From the NCBI RefSeq assembly GCF_000564855.1, contig NZ_AYXG01000216.1, positions 1-32,402 of the forward strand: 32,402 nucleotides of DNA, given 5' to 3'. The stretch comes from Actinokineospora spheciospongiae (GTDB lineage: Bacteria > Actinomycetota > Actinomycetes > Mycobacteriales > Pseudonocardiaceae). Each line of letters begins with the position of its first letter. The stretch's first letter is position 1. Under the pieces are notes generated by a model that made no database searches, was not told the DNA's origin, and was given only the letters and a program-made list of their open reading frames with translations. This document shows, one piece after another, positions 17,244 to 24,775 of this stretch. The position numbers and the translations under genes were made by a program.

Positions 17244-17591
17244 TCACGCGGCACCCAGGGCCACCACCGCCCGGTGCCGCAGGTCCACCGTGGTCCCCGT
17301 CTCAAGTGGACTCCCGTCCAGCATGACGTGGTACCGCTCGGCCAGGACGTACTCGGGATCACCGTTCTCGTCGACCGAGGCCAGGCAGATGTTGACCAGG
17401 TCGTAATCGCGGTGGTGCTCGGCCAGGTGGGCGGCGGCCCAGGTGGTCATGTCCTCGATGGCCGTGGTGGTGGCCGAGTCGGTCAGGGCGGTGGGGTCGA
17501 GGGGGACCGGGGCGAAGGCCAGCAGGGTCCAGTTGGCGTGAATCCGCTGCTCGGGGTGATCGATGCGGTAGAGGAAGTAACCGAAGTCCAT
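17244..17591 (-). CDS. Hypothetical protein, 115 residues, downstream of GntR regulator
   Basis: I do not recognise the family. The protein begins MDFGYFLYRIDHPEQ, has no signal peptide or membrane helix, and contains an alternation of hydrophobic and acidic segments (ANWTLLAFAPVPLD; DYDLVNICLASVDENGDPEY). It looks like a small soluble alpha/beta protein. AAGGAG sits 7 nt before the chosen ATG; a frame start at 17639 is less likely. A pair of inverted 14-bp operators lies upstream, between it and the GntR gene, so it is probably a GntR target, either co-transcribed or from its own promoter. Confidence 0.7.
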   Translation of the reverse strand: MDFGYFLYRIDHPEQRIHANWTLLAFAPVPLDPTALTDSATTTAIEDMTTWAAAHLAEHHRDYDLVNICLASVDENGDPEYVLAERYHVMLDGSPLETGTTVDLRHRAVVALGAA

Positions 17592-17604
17592 ACCCACTCC
17601 TTGT

Positions 17605-17618
17605 AATCTGTACAGAAC
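17605..17618. promoter_or_regulatory. GntR-type operator, left copy
   Basis: AATCTGTACAGAAC contains the palindrome CTGTACAG. It is the exact reverse complement of the copy at 17662-17675. It lies 14 bp upstream of the hypothetical gene's start. Confidence 0.6.
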
Positions 17619-17661
17619 TCGATACGCGCAGTGAACCATCCATGCCCACTCACTGCAAGTT

Positions 17662-17675
17662 GTTCTGTACAGATT
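17662..17675. promoter_or_regulatory. GntR-type operator, right copy
   Basis: GTTCTGTACAGATT is inverted relative to 17605-17618, with centres 57 bp apart. Two facing copies suggest cooperative binding, or a loop, by the GntR/UTRA regulator encoded immediately to the right. Confidence 0.6.
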
Positions 17676-17693
17676 TCGCGAATGCGGTTCTGG

Positions 17694-18440
17694 CTACGAG
17701 GTGAAGCGGTACTCCAAGACGTAGGAGGCGGAGTCCAGCACCATCTCATTGACCTCCACCGCCAGGTCCTCCGCCGTGTAGGCGGTCCGGACGATCATGA
17801 TGACCGGCGTGCCCTGGGCCAGGTGGAGCGCGTCAGCCTCCTCGGCGCGCGGCATCCGGCAGCGGACCTCCTCGCGGAACCTGATCGGCTTGTGGCCCAA
17901 GTCGGCGAGGCGGCCGTAGGCGCCGCCGGGACCGGTGTCCTCCTCGCCGATCGGCGAGCCCGCCACCAGGGCGGCCGGGTAGTACGAGGTCGCCAGCTGG
18001 ACGGGGCGGTCCTCGATCGCGTAGGTGCGCCTGCGGACCAGCACCTCCTCGCCCTCGGCCAAGCCGAGGGCACCCGACACCGAGGCGGGCGGCGCCTCGC
18101 GAGTGATGGCGATCGACCGGACATCCGGCCTGCGGTCCGGGTCGTCGGCGGTCCAGATGGACTCCCCACCCGACCAGACGGCTTCCTGGAGGCGGTCCGG
18201 GGACACGCGACGGATGGGTCGGAACTCGCGCACGAACGTTCCGGCTCCCCGGCGGGCGATGATCAGCCCCTCGTTCTTGAGCGCATCCAGGGCGCGGCGG
18301 GCCGTGGGCTGTTCCACGCCGTAGGTCGCCATCAGCTCGTTCTCACCGGGGACCTTCGCGTTCGGCGCGAGCGCGCCGGAGTCGATGCGGTCGCGGAGTT
18401 CGGCCGCGATCTCGCGGTAGCCGAACCTGCCCGTGGGCAT
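17694..18440 (-). CDS. GntR family transcriptional regulator with UTRA domain (HutC subfamily)
   Basis: This encodes 248 residues. The N-terminal GntR winged helix (about 5-75) includes YREIAAELRDRIDSGAL, PGENELMATYGVEQPTARRALDALKNEGLI and RRGAGTFV. A UTRA effector-binding domain (about 90-240) includes EEVLVRRRTYAIEDRPVQLATSYYP and DALHLAQGTPVIMIVRTAYT. AGGAGGA precedes the ATG. HutC-type regulators bind small molecules or act on plasmid/ICE transfer genes; no transfer genes are near, so a metabolic or autoregulatory role is as likely. The paired CTGTACAG sites downstream mark its probable target. It is divergent from the SRPBCC gene across a 133-bp gap. Confidence 0.92.
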   Translation of the reverse strand: MPTGRFGYREIAAELRDRIDSGALAPNAKVPGENELMATYGVEQPTARRALDALKNEGLIIARRGAGTFVREFRPIRRVSPDRLQEAVWSGGESIWTADDPDRRPDVRSIAITREAPPASVSGALGLAEGEEVLVRRRTYAIEDRPVQLATSYYPAALVAGSPIGEEDTGPGGAYGRLADLGHKPIRFREEVRCRMPRAEEADALHLAQGTPVIMIVRTAYTAEDLAVEVNEMVLDSASYVLEYRFTS

Positions 18441-18573
18441 CGCCTGTCCTCCTCGCTGATCAACAGTTCCGTACCGCAGGCAGATTACCCGCGCCGGGCA
18501 CCCGCCTCACCGGCGACGCGCACCCGCCCAACCTCCGCCAGCGGCGCGGCGGGGGGCCTGCGAGGGTGGGGGC

Positions 18574-19038
18574 ATGACTGAGCGCTTCGAGGTGTCCCGG
18601 GAGATCGCCGCGTCCCCGGCCGAGGTCTTCGCCGTCCTGACCGACCCGCGCGGGCACGTGGCGATCGACAGTTCCGGCATGCTCCAGTCCGCCGTGGGGG
18701 ACCGGGTCACCGCCGTGGGCGACCGGTTCGTGGTGCACATGGACCGCGAATCCCTCAACGACTACCCCATGGGCAAGTACGACGTCACCGTCATCATCAC
18801 CCGGTTCGCCCCCGACACCGAGATCGAGTGGACCATCGACGGGCAGATCCAGCCGCCGATCAGGCACCTGTACGGGTACCGGTTGGCCCCCTCGGCGGTC
18901 GGGACGACCGTCACCTCCTACTACGACTGGAGTCAGATCGAGGAGAGGTACCGGGGCAAGGTCAACTTCCCGATCATCCCGGAGGCCGGGCTGCGCGCCA
19001 CCCTGGGCATCCTGGCCCGGACGGTGGAGGGGCGCTAG
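18574..19038 (+). CDS. SRPBCC family protein
   Basis: This encodes 154 residues. The START/SRPBCC helix-grip pattern is clear: FEVSREIAASPAEVFAVLTDP at the N-terminus, a central beta-sheet (YDVTVIITRFAPDTEIEWTI) and the long C-terminal helix (IIPEAGLRATLGILARTVEG). The family binds hydrophobic ligands in a cavity; some act as polyketide cyclases, many have no known ligand. GAGGGTGGGG precedes the ATG. It is 90 bp upstream of the truncated haemoglobin gene on the same strand, but nothing ties the two functionally. Confidence 0.88.
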   Translation: MTERFEVSREIAASPAEVFAVLTDPRGHVAIDSSGMLQSAVGDRVTAVGDRFVVHMDRESLNDYPMGKYDVTVIITRFAPDTEIEWTIDGQIQPPIRHLYGYRLAPSAVGTTVTSYYDWSQIEERYRGKVNFPIIPEAGLRATLGILARTVEGR

Positions 19039-19128
19039 GGAGCCCGCGACTCGCGGTTGTCACACGCGCCTCACTTTCCCGTGATGTGCCTCCGGTTTTC
19101 TGGCCTCCCACCACAACGGGAGGTTCGC

Positions 19129-19491
19129 GTGAGCATCTACCAGGACATCGGCGGCGAGGGCGCGCTGGTCGCGGTCGTGGACGACTTCTACGACCGGGTG
19201 TTGGCCGACCCGGAGTTGGTGGCGTTCTTCGAGGGCGTGTCGATGCCGCGGCTCAAGGGGATGCAGGTGGAGTTCTTCGCCGCCGCGCTCGGGGGGCCGC
19301 AGGTGTACTCGGGGCGGTCGATGCGGGAGGTGCACGCCGGGCGGGGGATCGCGCAGCGGCACTTCGACCTGGTGGCCAAGCACCTCACCGCCGCCCTGCT
19401 GGCCGCGGGGGTGCCCGCGGGCGCGGTGGAGGCCATCATCGGGGCCGTGGCACCGCTGGCGCCGGAGATCGTGTCCGCCTCGGTGGCGTAG
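19129..19491 (+). CDS. glbN: Truncated haemoglobin, group I (trHbN)
   Basis: This encodes 120 residues with GTG start and GGGAGG upstream. Key positions of group I truncated haemoglobins are present: Tyr21 at B10 (DDFYDRVLAD), Leu42 at E7 and Gln46 at E11 (RLKGMQVEFF), and proximal His69 (EVHAGRGI). These match the mycobacterial GlbN set, which converts NO to nitrate with bound O2. Function in NO detoxification is therefore likely. It lacks the short N-terminal pre-A extension of M. tuberculosis GlbN. No dedicated reductase is adjacent. Confidence 0.92.
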   Translation: MSIYQDIGGEGALVAVVDDFYDRVLADPELVAFFEGVSMPRLKGMQVEFFAAALGGPQVYSGRSMREVHAGRGIAQRHFDLVAKHLTAALLAAGVPAGAVEAIIGAVAPLAPEIVSASVA

Positions 19492-19618
19492 CACCCCCCG
19501 GGGGTGGCGACGGGCGTCACGGCGAGGAGTGGTTCGGGTACGCTCAGGCGCCGGGGTAGGGGACCCGGGTTCCGAGGTTTGGGGTGGCCATGCCCGCGCG
19601 CCACCCAGGGGGAGCTTG

Positions 19619-21268
19619 ATGGACAGGCTGTTGACCGGCCCGGTGCCCGACCGGACGCCGGTCGCCGAGGTCGACGGCACCACCGCGGCCGGTGCGGCGG
19701 TCACCGTCCTGGTGGTCACCGCCGCCCTCGACGCGGGGGCGCGGCGGGTGCTGCGCGCCGAGGCCGCCGGGTTGGCCCGGCGGTTGGCCGCGGTGGACCG
19801 CCGCCTCGTGGCGCCGCTGCTCGACCACGGTGCCGACGCCGAGGGGCGGCCCTGCCTGGTGCTGCCGCGCCGGGGCCGCCCGCTGGGGGCCGCCGGGCCG
19901 GTGTCCGCCGCCGCGGTGGCCGAGGCGGCCGGGGTGTACGGCGCGGGGCTCGCCGCGTTGGCCGACGCGGGGATCGCCGGGCCGGTGCCCGCGCTGTTCA
20001 AGTCCGATGTGGACGGCGTGGGCGGTGTTCGGCTCGGTACGCCGGTGCCGCCCGCGCTGGCGTCGCTGGCCGGGTTCGACGGCGGGCACACCCCGCCAGA
20101 GGTGCTTGACGGCGGGGCGTGGACCGCGGCGGCGCAGGTGTTCGGCTGCGCCTCGCGGCTCTGGGCGCTGCTCACCGGCCGCCCGCCCTACCTGGCCACC
20201 TCGACCGGCGCACCCCCCGACTTCCCGCGCGGTCTGGCCCCGGCCGCCGCGGTGACCGCGCTGCGGGCGGGCCTGGCCACCGACCCGGCCCGGCGGCCCC
20301 GCACCGTCCGCGCGTTCACCGCCGCCGTCGTCGCGGGCCTGGTCGAACCCGTGCGCCCGGCCGCGACCGCGGTGTCCACACCGGACCGGGTGTTCGGCGG
20401 CTACCTGCTCGGCGAACCGATCGGCCGGGGCGCCACCGGAACCGTGCACGCGGGCACGCGGTGCGCCGACGGCGCCGCGGTGGCGGTGCGGTTGCTGCGC
20501 GCCGAGTTGAGCCGCGACCCGGACCGGTTCCGCTCCACCACCGCCGCCGTCACCGGCCTCGACCACCCGAACCTGGTGCGCGTGCACGAGGTCCTGGTCG
20601 ACCGGGGGCGGGTCGGTGTCGTCATGGACCTGGTCGACGGGGGGAGCCTGCGCGGGGTCCTCGACCGGGGGCCGCTGCCGCTGGGGGAGGCCGCCGCGCT
20701 GCTCGCGCAGACCGCCGCGGGCCTCGCCGCCGGGCACGCCGCGGGGGTGGTGCACGGGGACCTCAAACCGGAGAACGTGCTGCTCACCGGCCCGGAATCG
20801 GCGCGCACCGCGCTGCTGGGCGACTTCGGGCTGGCCACCGGCCTGGTCCGCACCCCGGACGTGGCCGCCCCGGAGGTCCGCCGCGGCGACCGGCCGGGCA
20901 CCGCGGCGGACGTGTACGCGCTGGGCGCCACCGCCTACGAGGTGCTCGTGGGTCAACCGCCGACCGCCGCGCCCGGCCCGGCCCGCCCGGACGGCATGGC
21001 GGGCTCGGTGTGGGAACTGGTCGCGTCCTGCCTGCACGAGCACCCCGAGCACCGGCCGACCGCCCGGGAGGCCACCCGCCGCTGGGCCGCCTACACCGAC
21101 CGCGCCGCGCTGGTCGACGTCCCGCTGCCGCGTCGGGCGTCCGACCCGGTGGAGCGACCGCGCCGCCCGCCACCCGCCGCCCCGGCCGCTCCGGTTCCGC
21201 GTGAGTCGGCGCCGCCTGGGCGGCGCCTGCCCCTGGCGGCCTGGTTGCGGTGGTGGCGTTCGCGCTGA
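19619..21268 (+). CDS. Tandem-domain serine/threonine kinase-like protein, possibly inactive
   Basis: This encodes 549 residues. Residues about 1-250 form a degenerate kinase-like domain: strands and a late ALLTGRPPYLATST motif are recognisable, but there is no catalytic loop or DFG. A second domain (about 258-510) has a glycine loop (GEPIGRGATGTVHAG, near 265), HGDLKPEN with Asp381, Lys383 and Asn386, and DFG with Asp402. The ATP-anchoring Lys of VAVK is Arg291 (AAVAVRLL). The activation segment from DFG to APE is only about 16 residues. A proline-rich linker and a Trp/Arg-rich tail (LAAWLRWWRSR) end the protein; no extracellular sensor domain is seen. The ATG has GGGGGAG upstream. A pseudokinase or scaffold role is plausible. 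Confidence 0.85.
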   Translation: MDRLLTGPVPDRTPVAEVDGTTAAGAAVTVLVVTAALDAGARRVLRAEAAGLARRLAAVDRRLVAPLLDHGADAEGRPCLVLPRRGRPLGAAGPVSAAAVAEAAGVYGAGLAALADAGIAGPVPALFKSDVDGVGGVRLGTPVPPALASLAGFDGGHTPPEVLDGGAWTAAAQVFGCASRLWALLTGRPPYLATSTGAPPDFPRGLAPAAAVTALRAGLATDPARRPRTVRAFTAAVVAGLVEPVRPAATAVSTPDRVFGGYLLGEPIGRGATGTVHAGTRCADGAAVAVRLLRAELSRDPDRFRSTTAAVTGLDHPNLVRVHEVLVDRGRVGVVMDLVDGGSLRGVLDRGPLPLGEAAALLAQTAAGLAAGHAAGVVHGDLKPENVLLTGPESARTALLGDFGLATGLVRTPDVAAPEVRRGDRPGTAADVYALGATAYEVLVGQPPTAAPGPARPDGMAGSVWELVASCLHEHPEHRPTAREATRRWAAYTDRAALVDVPLPRRASDPVERPRRPPPAAPAAPVPRESAPPGRRLPLAAWLRWWRSR

Positions 21269-21302
21269 ACCGGACAGCGCCTGCGGTGAACCGATTCCCC
21301 GT

Positions 21303-21332
21303 GGTCACGCGGACCCCCAGCACCGCGTGACC
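21303..21332 (+). terminator. Hairpin terminator after the kinase-like gene
   Basis: GGTCACGCGG and CCGCGTGACC form a 10-bp perfect stem with a 10-nt loop, 34 bp past the stop. A few T's follow within the next 10 bases. Confidence 0.6.
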
Positions 21333-21372
21333 CCTGTAAACCTCAGTGCACACTAACAGCGCCGCACGACCC

Positions 21373-21390
21373 TGGCAACTAAAGTTGCCA
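21373..21390. promoter_or_regulatory. 18-bp palindrome upstream of the XRE regulator
   Basis: TGGCAACT-AA-AGTTGCCA is a perfect inverted repeat with 8-bp arms, 47 bp before the preferred XRE start. It contains TAAAGT, a -10-like hexamer. It is a likely operator for the XRE protein and so for the whole downstream cluster. Confidence 0.6.
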
Positions 21391-21437
21391 TGTGCGATGC
21401 TTCTGACAGGCCGACGACGAGCGGACGGGAGCGCCGA

Positions 21438-21881
21438 ATGGCCGAGCACGAGCCTGCCGCCCACTCCCTGGCGGGCAAGCTGCGCCACCTGGTGGCCGCG
21501 ATCCCCGCCCCGGGCGGGCACCGGTACTCCGCCCGCGAGATCGCCGACGAGATCAACCGGCGCCGCGGCGAGAAGGCGATCTCGCACACCTACGTGGCCA
21601 ACCTGCTGGCGGGCCGCAGCACCAACCCCACCCTGCAGGCGGTCGGCCTGCTGGCGGAGCTGTTCGGGGTGCCCGCCGCCTACTTCCTCGACGACGAGGT
21701 CACCCACCGCATCGACGGTGAGCTGGAGCTGATCGCCGCGCTGCGGCAGGCGGGCGTCGAGCGGGTGGCCACCAGGATGGCGGGGCTGTCCGAGGACGGC
21801 CTGCGCTCGCTGGCGCAGGTCGTGGAGCAGATCCGAGCGGTCGAGCGGGGGGACCCGGGGGCAGCCGGTCCGGCAGACTGA
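21438..21881 (+). CDS. XRE-type helix-turn-helix regulator
   Basis: This encodes 147 residues. The HTH region (about 28-70) reads YSAREIADEINRRRGEKAISHTYVANLLAGRSTNPTL, followed by LLAELFGVPAAYFLDDE, which is the typical end of actinobacterial XRE domains. A helical C-terminus (residues 80-140) probably dimerises or contacts a partner. The chosen ATG has GGGAG upstream; an in-frame ATG at 21390 overlaps the palindrome and would add 16 residues. The metalloprotease gene follows 29 bp later. In IrrE/ImmA pairs the XRE partner is the cleaved repressor, so this protein is the expected substrate. Confidence 0.88.
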   Translation: MAEHEPAAHSLAGKLRHLVAAIPAPGGHRYSAREIADEINRRRGEKAISHTYVANLLAGRSTNPTLQAVGLLAELFGVPAAYFLDDEVTHRIDGELELIAALRQAGVERVATRMAGLSEDGLRSLAQVVEQIRAVERGDPGAAGPAD

Positions 21882-21910
21882 GCACGGGGACGGGTCCGGG
21901 GGAGGACGGC

Positions 21911-22417
21911 ATGAAGGGCGCGAGCCTGCGCAGGTGGTGCCGGAAGCGGCTGCGTGAACTCGGCCTCGACCGGCCGTTCACCCTCACCGAGCTGTGCGAA
22001 CACCTCGGCGAGCGGCGCGGCAGACCGATCCGGCTGATGGCGGTCGACCTGCCCGCCGACGCGCCGTGCGGGCTGTGGATCGGCACCGCCGCGGTCGACT
22101 ACATCTGCTACCAGGGCAAGACCAGCGCCCTGCACCGCGAGCACATCGTGCTGCACGAACTCGGCCACATGATCGTGCACGACACCGGCACCGGCGGGAC
22201 CGGCGCCGACAGCGCCTGGCTGCTCAGGCTGGCCCCGCACCTGGACCCGGGGACGGTGCGGCGGGTCTACGCCCGCGACTGCGGCGAATCGGACGAGGAG
22301 CGCCAGGCGGAGATGATCGCCACCCTGCTCAGGGGCACCTGCCGCCGCCCGGCCGCCCCGCCGTCGCCCGGCGTGCTGGGCGGGTTGGAAACCCAGCTCG
22401 GCTTCCGGAACGACTGA
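21911..22417 (+). CDS. ImmA/IrrE-type zinc metalloprotease
   Basis: This encodes 168 residues. The zincin motif HELGH places ligands His82 and His86 with catalytic Glu83. A downstream helix, ESDEERQAEMIATLLRG (about 127-143), holds the third-ligand glutamate expected in M78 peptidases. The N-terminus (FTLTELCEHLGERRGRPIRL) resembles the usual helical lead of the family. The ATG follows GGGGGAGGACGGC. Family members cut or displace an XRE-type repressor after a signal (ImmA in ICEBs1, IrrE/DdrO in Deinococcus). There are no phage or conjugation genes nearby, so this is a chromosomal signalling unit rather than an element switch. Confidence 0.88.
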   Translation: MKGASLRRWCRKRLRELGLDRPFTLTELCEHLGERRGRPIRLMAVDLPADAPCGLWIGTAAVDYICYQGKTSALHREHIVLHELGHMIVHDTGTGGTGADSAWLLRLAPHLDPGTVRRVYARDCGESDEERQAEMIATLLRGTCRRPAAPPSPGVLGGLETQLGFRND

Positions 22418-22420
22418 GCC

Positions 22421-23560
22421 GTGGTCACCTGGTTGGAGCCCTTCGGCATCGCGGTGCTGTGGCTCGTCGCCTTCCTGCGCGTCCCGAGGTCGGTCCGCCA
22501 CCGGCGCCAGCGCGGCATCACCGGGGTCTGCTTCGCCATCGCGCTGACCATGACCATCTACCGGCAGCCGGTCCTGGACCTGCTGATGGCGGTCATCCCC
22601 AGCGGCCGCGCCATCGACCTGGTCCGGCACGCGCTCTCGATCTCCGCGGGGGCGTTCGTCCTGCACGTCATCCTCGCCGCCACCGGCCGCGCGCGGCACC
22701 TGGGGCCGCTGGTCGGGACCACCGCGCTGGTCGTGGCGGTGCTGCTCGCGCTCGACGCCACCGCCCCCGCGCACACCCGCTCCGGCATCACCACGCCGCA
22801 GATGCCGATGGCCTACTGGGTGCTCTTCTTCGGCTTCAAGCTCGTCGCCAACACGCTGTGCGCCTACCTGTGCTGGCGCAGGCAGGCCGAGGCCGAGGAC
22901 CGGTCGGTGCGCACGGGTCTGGCCGTGTTCACCCTCGGCATGCTCAGTTGCGACGTGCTGTGGGTGGTCCACCTGGTCTACGCGGCCGTCCGCGACCCGG
23001 ACCTGCTGCCGCTCATCTCGCCCCTGATGGGCGTGCAGGCCCTGCTGGTCGCCGTGGCGGCCGGGTTGCCGCTGGTCGCGGGTGTGCGCCGGTTCCTCGA
23101 CGACCACCGCGCCCACCGGCGGCTGCGCCCGCTGTGGCTGTCCCTGGTGACGGCCCTGCCGCACGTCCGCGCCGACAGCCCGCACTCGCGGCTGAGCACC
23201 TTCGTCTCCCCGCGGGCCATGTCCCTGGTCCTCTACCGCGTGCTGATCGAGGTCCGCGACGCCATCCTCGCCCTGCGCGACCACGTCCCCGCCGACGTGG
23301 GGCAGCGCGTGGTCGAGCGGGTCGACGGCCTCGACGTGCCCGACGCCGACCGCGACGCCTTCGTCATGGCCCTGTGGCTCGACGCGGCGCTGGAGGCCCG
23401 GCGGCAGGGCCACGGGGCGCGGGAGGGCCACAGCACCGTCAGCTCCCTCGGCGGGGCCAGTCCGGAGGAGGAACTCGACTTCCTCCTGCGGGTCGCCGAA
23501 GCGCGCGATTCCCCGCTGACCGCCGCCACCCGCCCACCCGCACCGGAGCCGCGCCCATGA
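22421..23560 (+). CDS. MAB_1171c-type membrane protein
   Basis: This encodes 379 residues with GTG start, 3 bp after the metalloprotease stop. About six to seven membrane helices fill residues 5-220 (for example WLEPFGIAVLWLVAFLRVPR; FGFKLVANTLCAYLCWRR; AVFTLGMLSCDVLWVVHLVY). A cytoplasmic C-terminal part follows with RLRPLWLSLVTALPHVRAD and LSTFVSPRAMSLVLYRVLIEVRDAI, then a charged helical tail. This pattern matches proteins labelled 'MAB_1171c family putative transporter' in actinobacteria, which commonly sit beside XRE and IrrE-type genes. Transport has not been shown to my knowledge; a membrane sensor feeding the protease is equally plausible. Confidence 0.8.
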   Translation: MVTWLEPFGIAVLWLVAFLRVPRSVRHRRQRGITGVCFAIALTMTIYRQPVLDLLMAVIPSGRAIDLVRHALSISAGAFVLHVILAATGRARHLGPLVGTTALVVAVLLALDATAPAHTRSGITTPQMPMAYWVLFFGFKLVANTLCAYLCWRRQAEAEDRSVRTGLAVFTLGMLSCDVLWVVHLVYAAVRDPDLLPLISPLMGVQALLVAVAAGLPLVAGVRRFLDDHRAHRRLRPLWLSLVTALPHVRADSPHSRLSTFVSPRAMSLVLYRVLIEVRDAILALRDHVPADVGQRVVERVDGLDVPDADRDAFVMALWLDAALEARRQGHGAREGHSTVSSLGGASPEEELDFLLRVAEARDSPLTAATRPPAPEPRP

Positions 23561-24657
23561 CCCCGATCCACGGCACCTGCCACGAGCGCTTCGCGGGCGT
23601 CCGCGACGCCTTCGCCGACCTGTTCGCCGCCCACGGCGAGGTCGGCGCCTGCGCCGCCGTCCACCTCGACGGGGACCTGGTCGTGGACCTCTGGGGCGGT
23701 CACACCGACGCGGCGCGGACCACGCCGTGGGCGCGCGACACGCTCGTCTGCGTCTGGTCGACCAGCAAGACGGTGACGAACCTGTGCGCCCTGGTCCTGG
23801 CCGACCGCGGCGAGCTCGACCTGGACGCGCCGGTGTCGCGCTACTGGCCGGAGTTCGCCGCCGAGGGCAAAGACCGGGTCGAGGTTCGCCACCTCTTGGC
23901 GCACACCGCGGGCCTGCCCGACTGGGACACCCCCCTGCGCGTGACCGACCTCTACGACTGGGACAAGGCCACCACCCTGCTCGCCCGCCAGACCCCCCGC
24001 TGGGAACCGGGCACCGCCTCGGGCTACCACGTCACCACCCAGGGCCACCTGGTCGGCGAGGTCATCCGCCGCGTCACCGGCCAGACCGTCGGGGACTTCC
24101 TCGCCGCGGAGGTCTCGGGCGCCGACTTCGCCATGTCCCTGCCCGCCTCCCAGGACCACCGGGTGGCCGACTGCATCCCGCCGTCGCAGCCCGCCGCGCC
24201 GAAGGCCACGCCCCCGCCGGTCTCCGTCCGCCGCCTGGTGGACCCCGAGGACACCTGGACCCCCGAGTGGCGGCGCGCCGAAGTCCCCGCTGTCGGCGGT
24301 TTCGGCAACGCCCGCTCGGTGGCGACGATCCTGTCCACCCTGGCCGGTGCCGACACCGCGCTGCTGTCCGAGGCGGGGCGCGGGCAGGTGTTCCGCAGGC
24401 AATCCCACGGCACCGACCTGGTCCTGGGCGTGCCGATCACCTTCGGCATCGGCTACGCCCTCGCGGACCCGCAGTGGGCCATCTCCCCCAACCCGCGCAC
24501 CTGCTTCTGGGGCGGCCGGGGCGGTTCCCTCGCCGTGGTCGACGCCGACGCCCGCCTGGTCGTCACCTACGCCATGAACCGGATGACCACGACCGGCCTG
24601 CGCGACCCCCGGGGCCTGAGCCTGGTCGAGGCCGCCTACCGGGCCCTGGCGACCTGA
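23557..24657 (+). CDS. Serine hydrolase, beta-lactamase/esterase (class C, EstB-like) family
   Basis: This encodes 366 residues. It has STSK (SxxK: Ser and Lys near residues 69-72, WSTSKTVTNL), a Tyr motif SGYHVTTQGHLVGEV (Tyr as base, in place of the YxN triplet) and a late WGGRGG box instead of KTG. This set marks the EstB/LovD/penicillin-binding-like esterase clan rather than true beta-lactamases. No signal peptide is seen, so it is cytoplasmic and probably an esterase or transacylase. The ATG overlaps the MAB_1171c stop by 4 nt (ATGA), so the two are translationally coupled. A strong hairpin ends the operon. Confidence 0.9.
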   Translation: MTPIHGTCHERFAGVRDAFADLFAAHGEVGACAAVHLDGDLVVDLWGGHTDAARTTPWARDTLVCVWSTSKTVTNLCALVLADRGELDLDAPVSRYWPEFAAEGKDRVEVRHLLAHTAGLPDWDTPLRVTDLYDWDKATTLLARQTPRWEPGTASGYHVTTQGHLVGEVIRRVTGQTVGDFLAAEVSGADFAMSLPASQDHRVADCIPPSQPAAPKATPPPVSVRRLVDPEDTWTPEWRRAEVPAVGGFGNARSVATILSTLAGADTALLSEAGRGQVFRRQSHGTDLVLGVPITFGIGYALADPQWAISPNPRTCFWGGRGGSLAVVDADARLVVTYAMNRMTTTGLRDPRGLSLVEAAYRALAT

Positions 24658-24667
24658 CCGGCGCCCG

Positions 24668-24696
24668 CCCCGCCGCCGCGGACCTCGGCGGCGGGG
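24668..24696 (+). terminator. Strong hairpin ending the XRE-IrrE-MAB_1171c-hydrolase operon
   Basis: CCCCGCCGCCG and CGGCGGCGGGG form an 11-bp perfect stem with a 7-nt loop, 10 bp after the hydrolase stop. Confidence 0.7.
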
Positions 24697-24775
24697 TGCC
24701 GCGCGGCGGTGCGGGTGGCGGCCGGTGGCGCGGATTCCGGGGTGCGGGCGCGGCGGGTGTGCCAGGGTGGCCGCC

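Noticed and set aside
17694-18440. KorSA/TraR-like regulator of an integrated plasmid
   Set aside because: The HutC family fits, but there is no tra, rep, integrase or tRNA attachment site in the window.
21438-22417. Classic toxin-antitoxin pair or prophage/ICE switch
   Set aside because: No RES-type or other toxin fold, integrase, or phage or conjugation gene is nearby. The pair continues into a membrane protein and a hydrolase.
23557-24657. Class C beta-lactamase giving antibiotic resistance
   Set aside because: No signal peptide, and the YxN and KTG motifs are replaced, which points to an EstB-like esterase instead.
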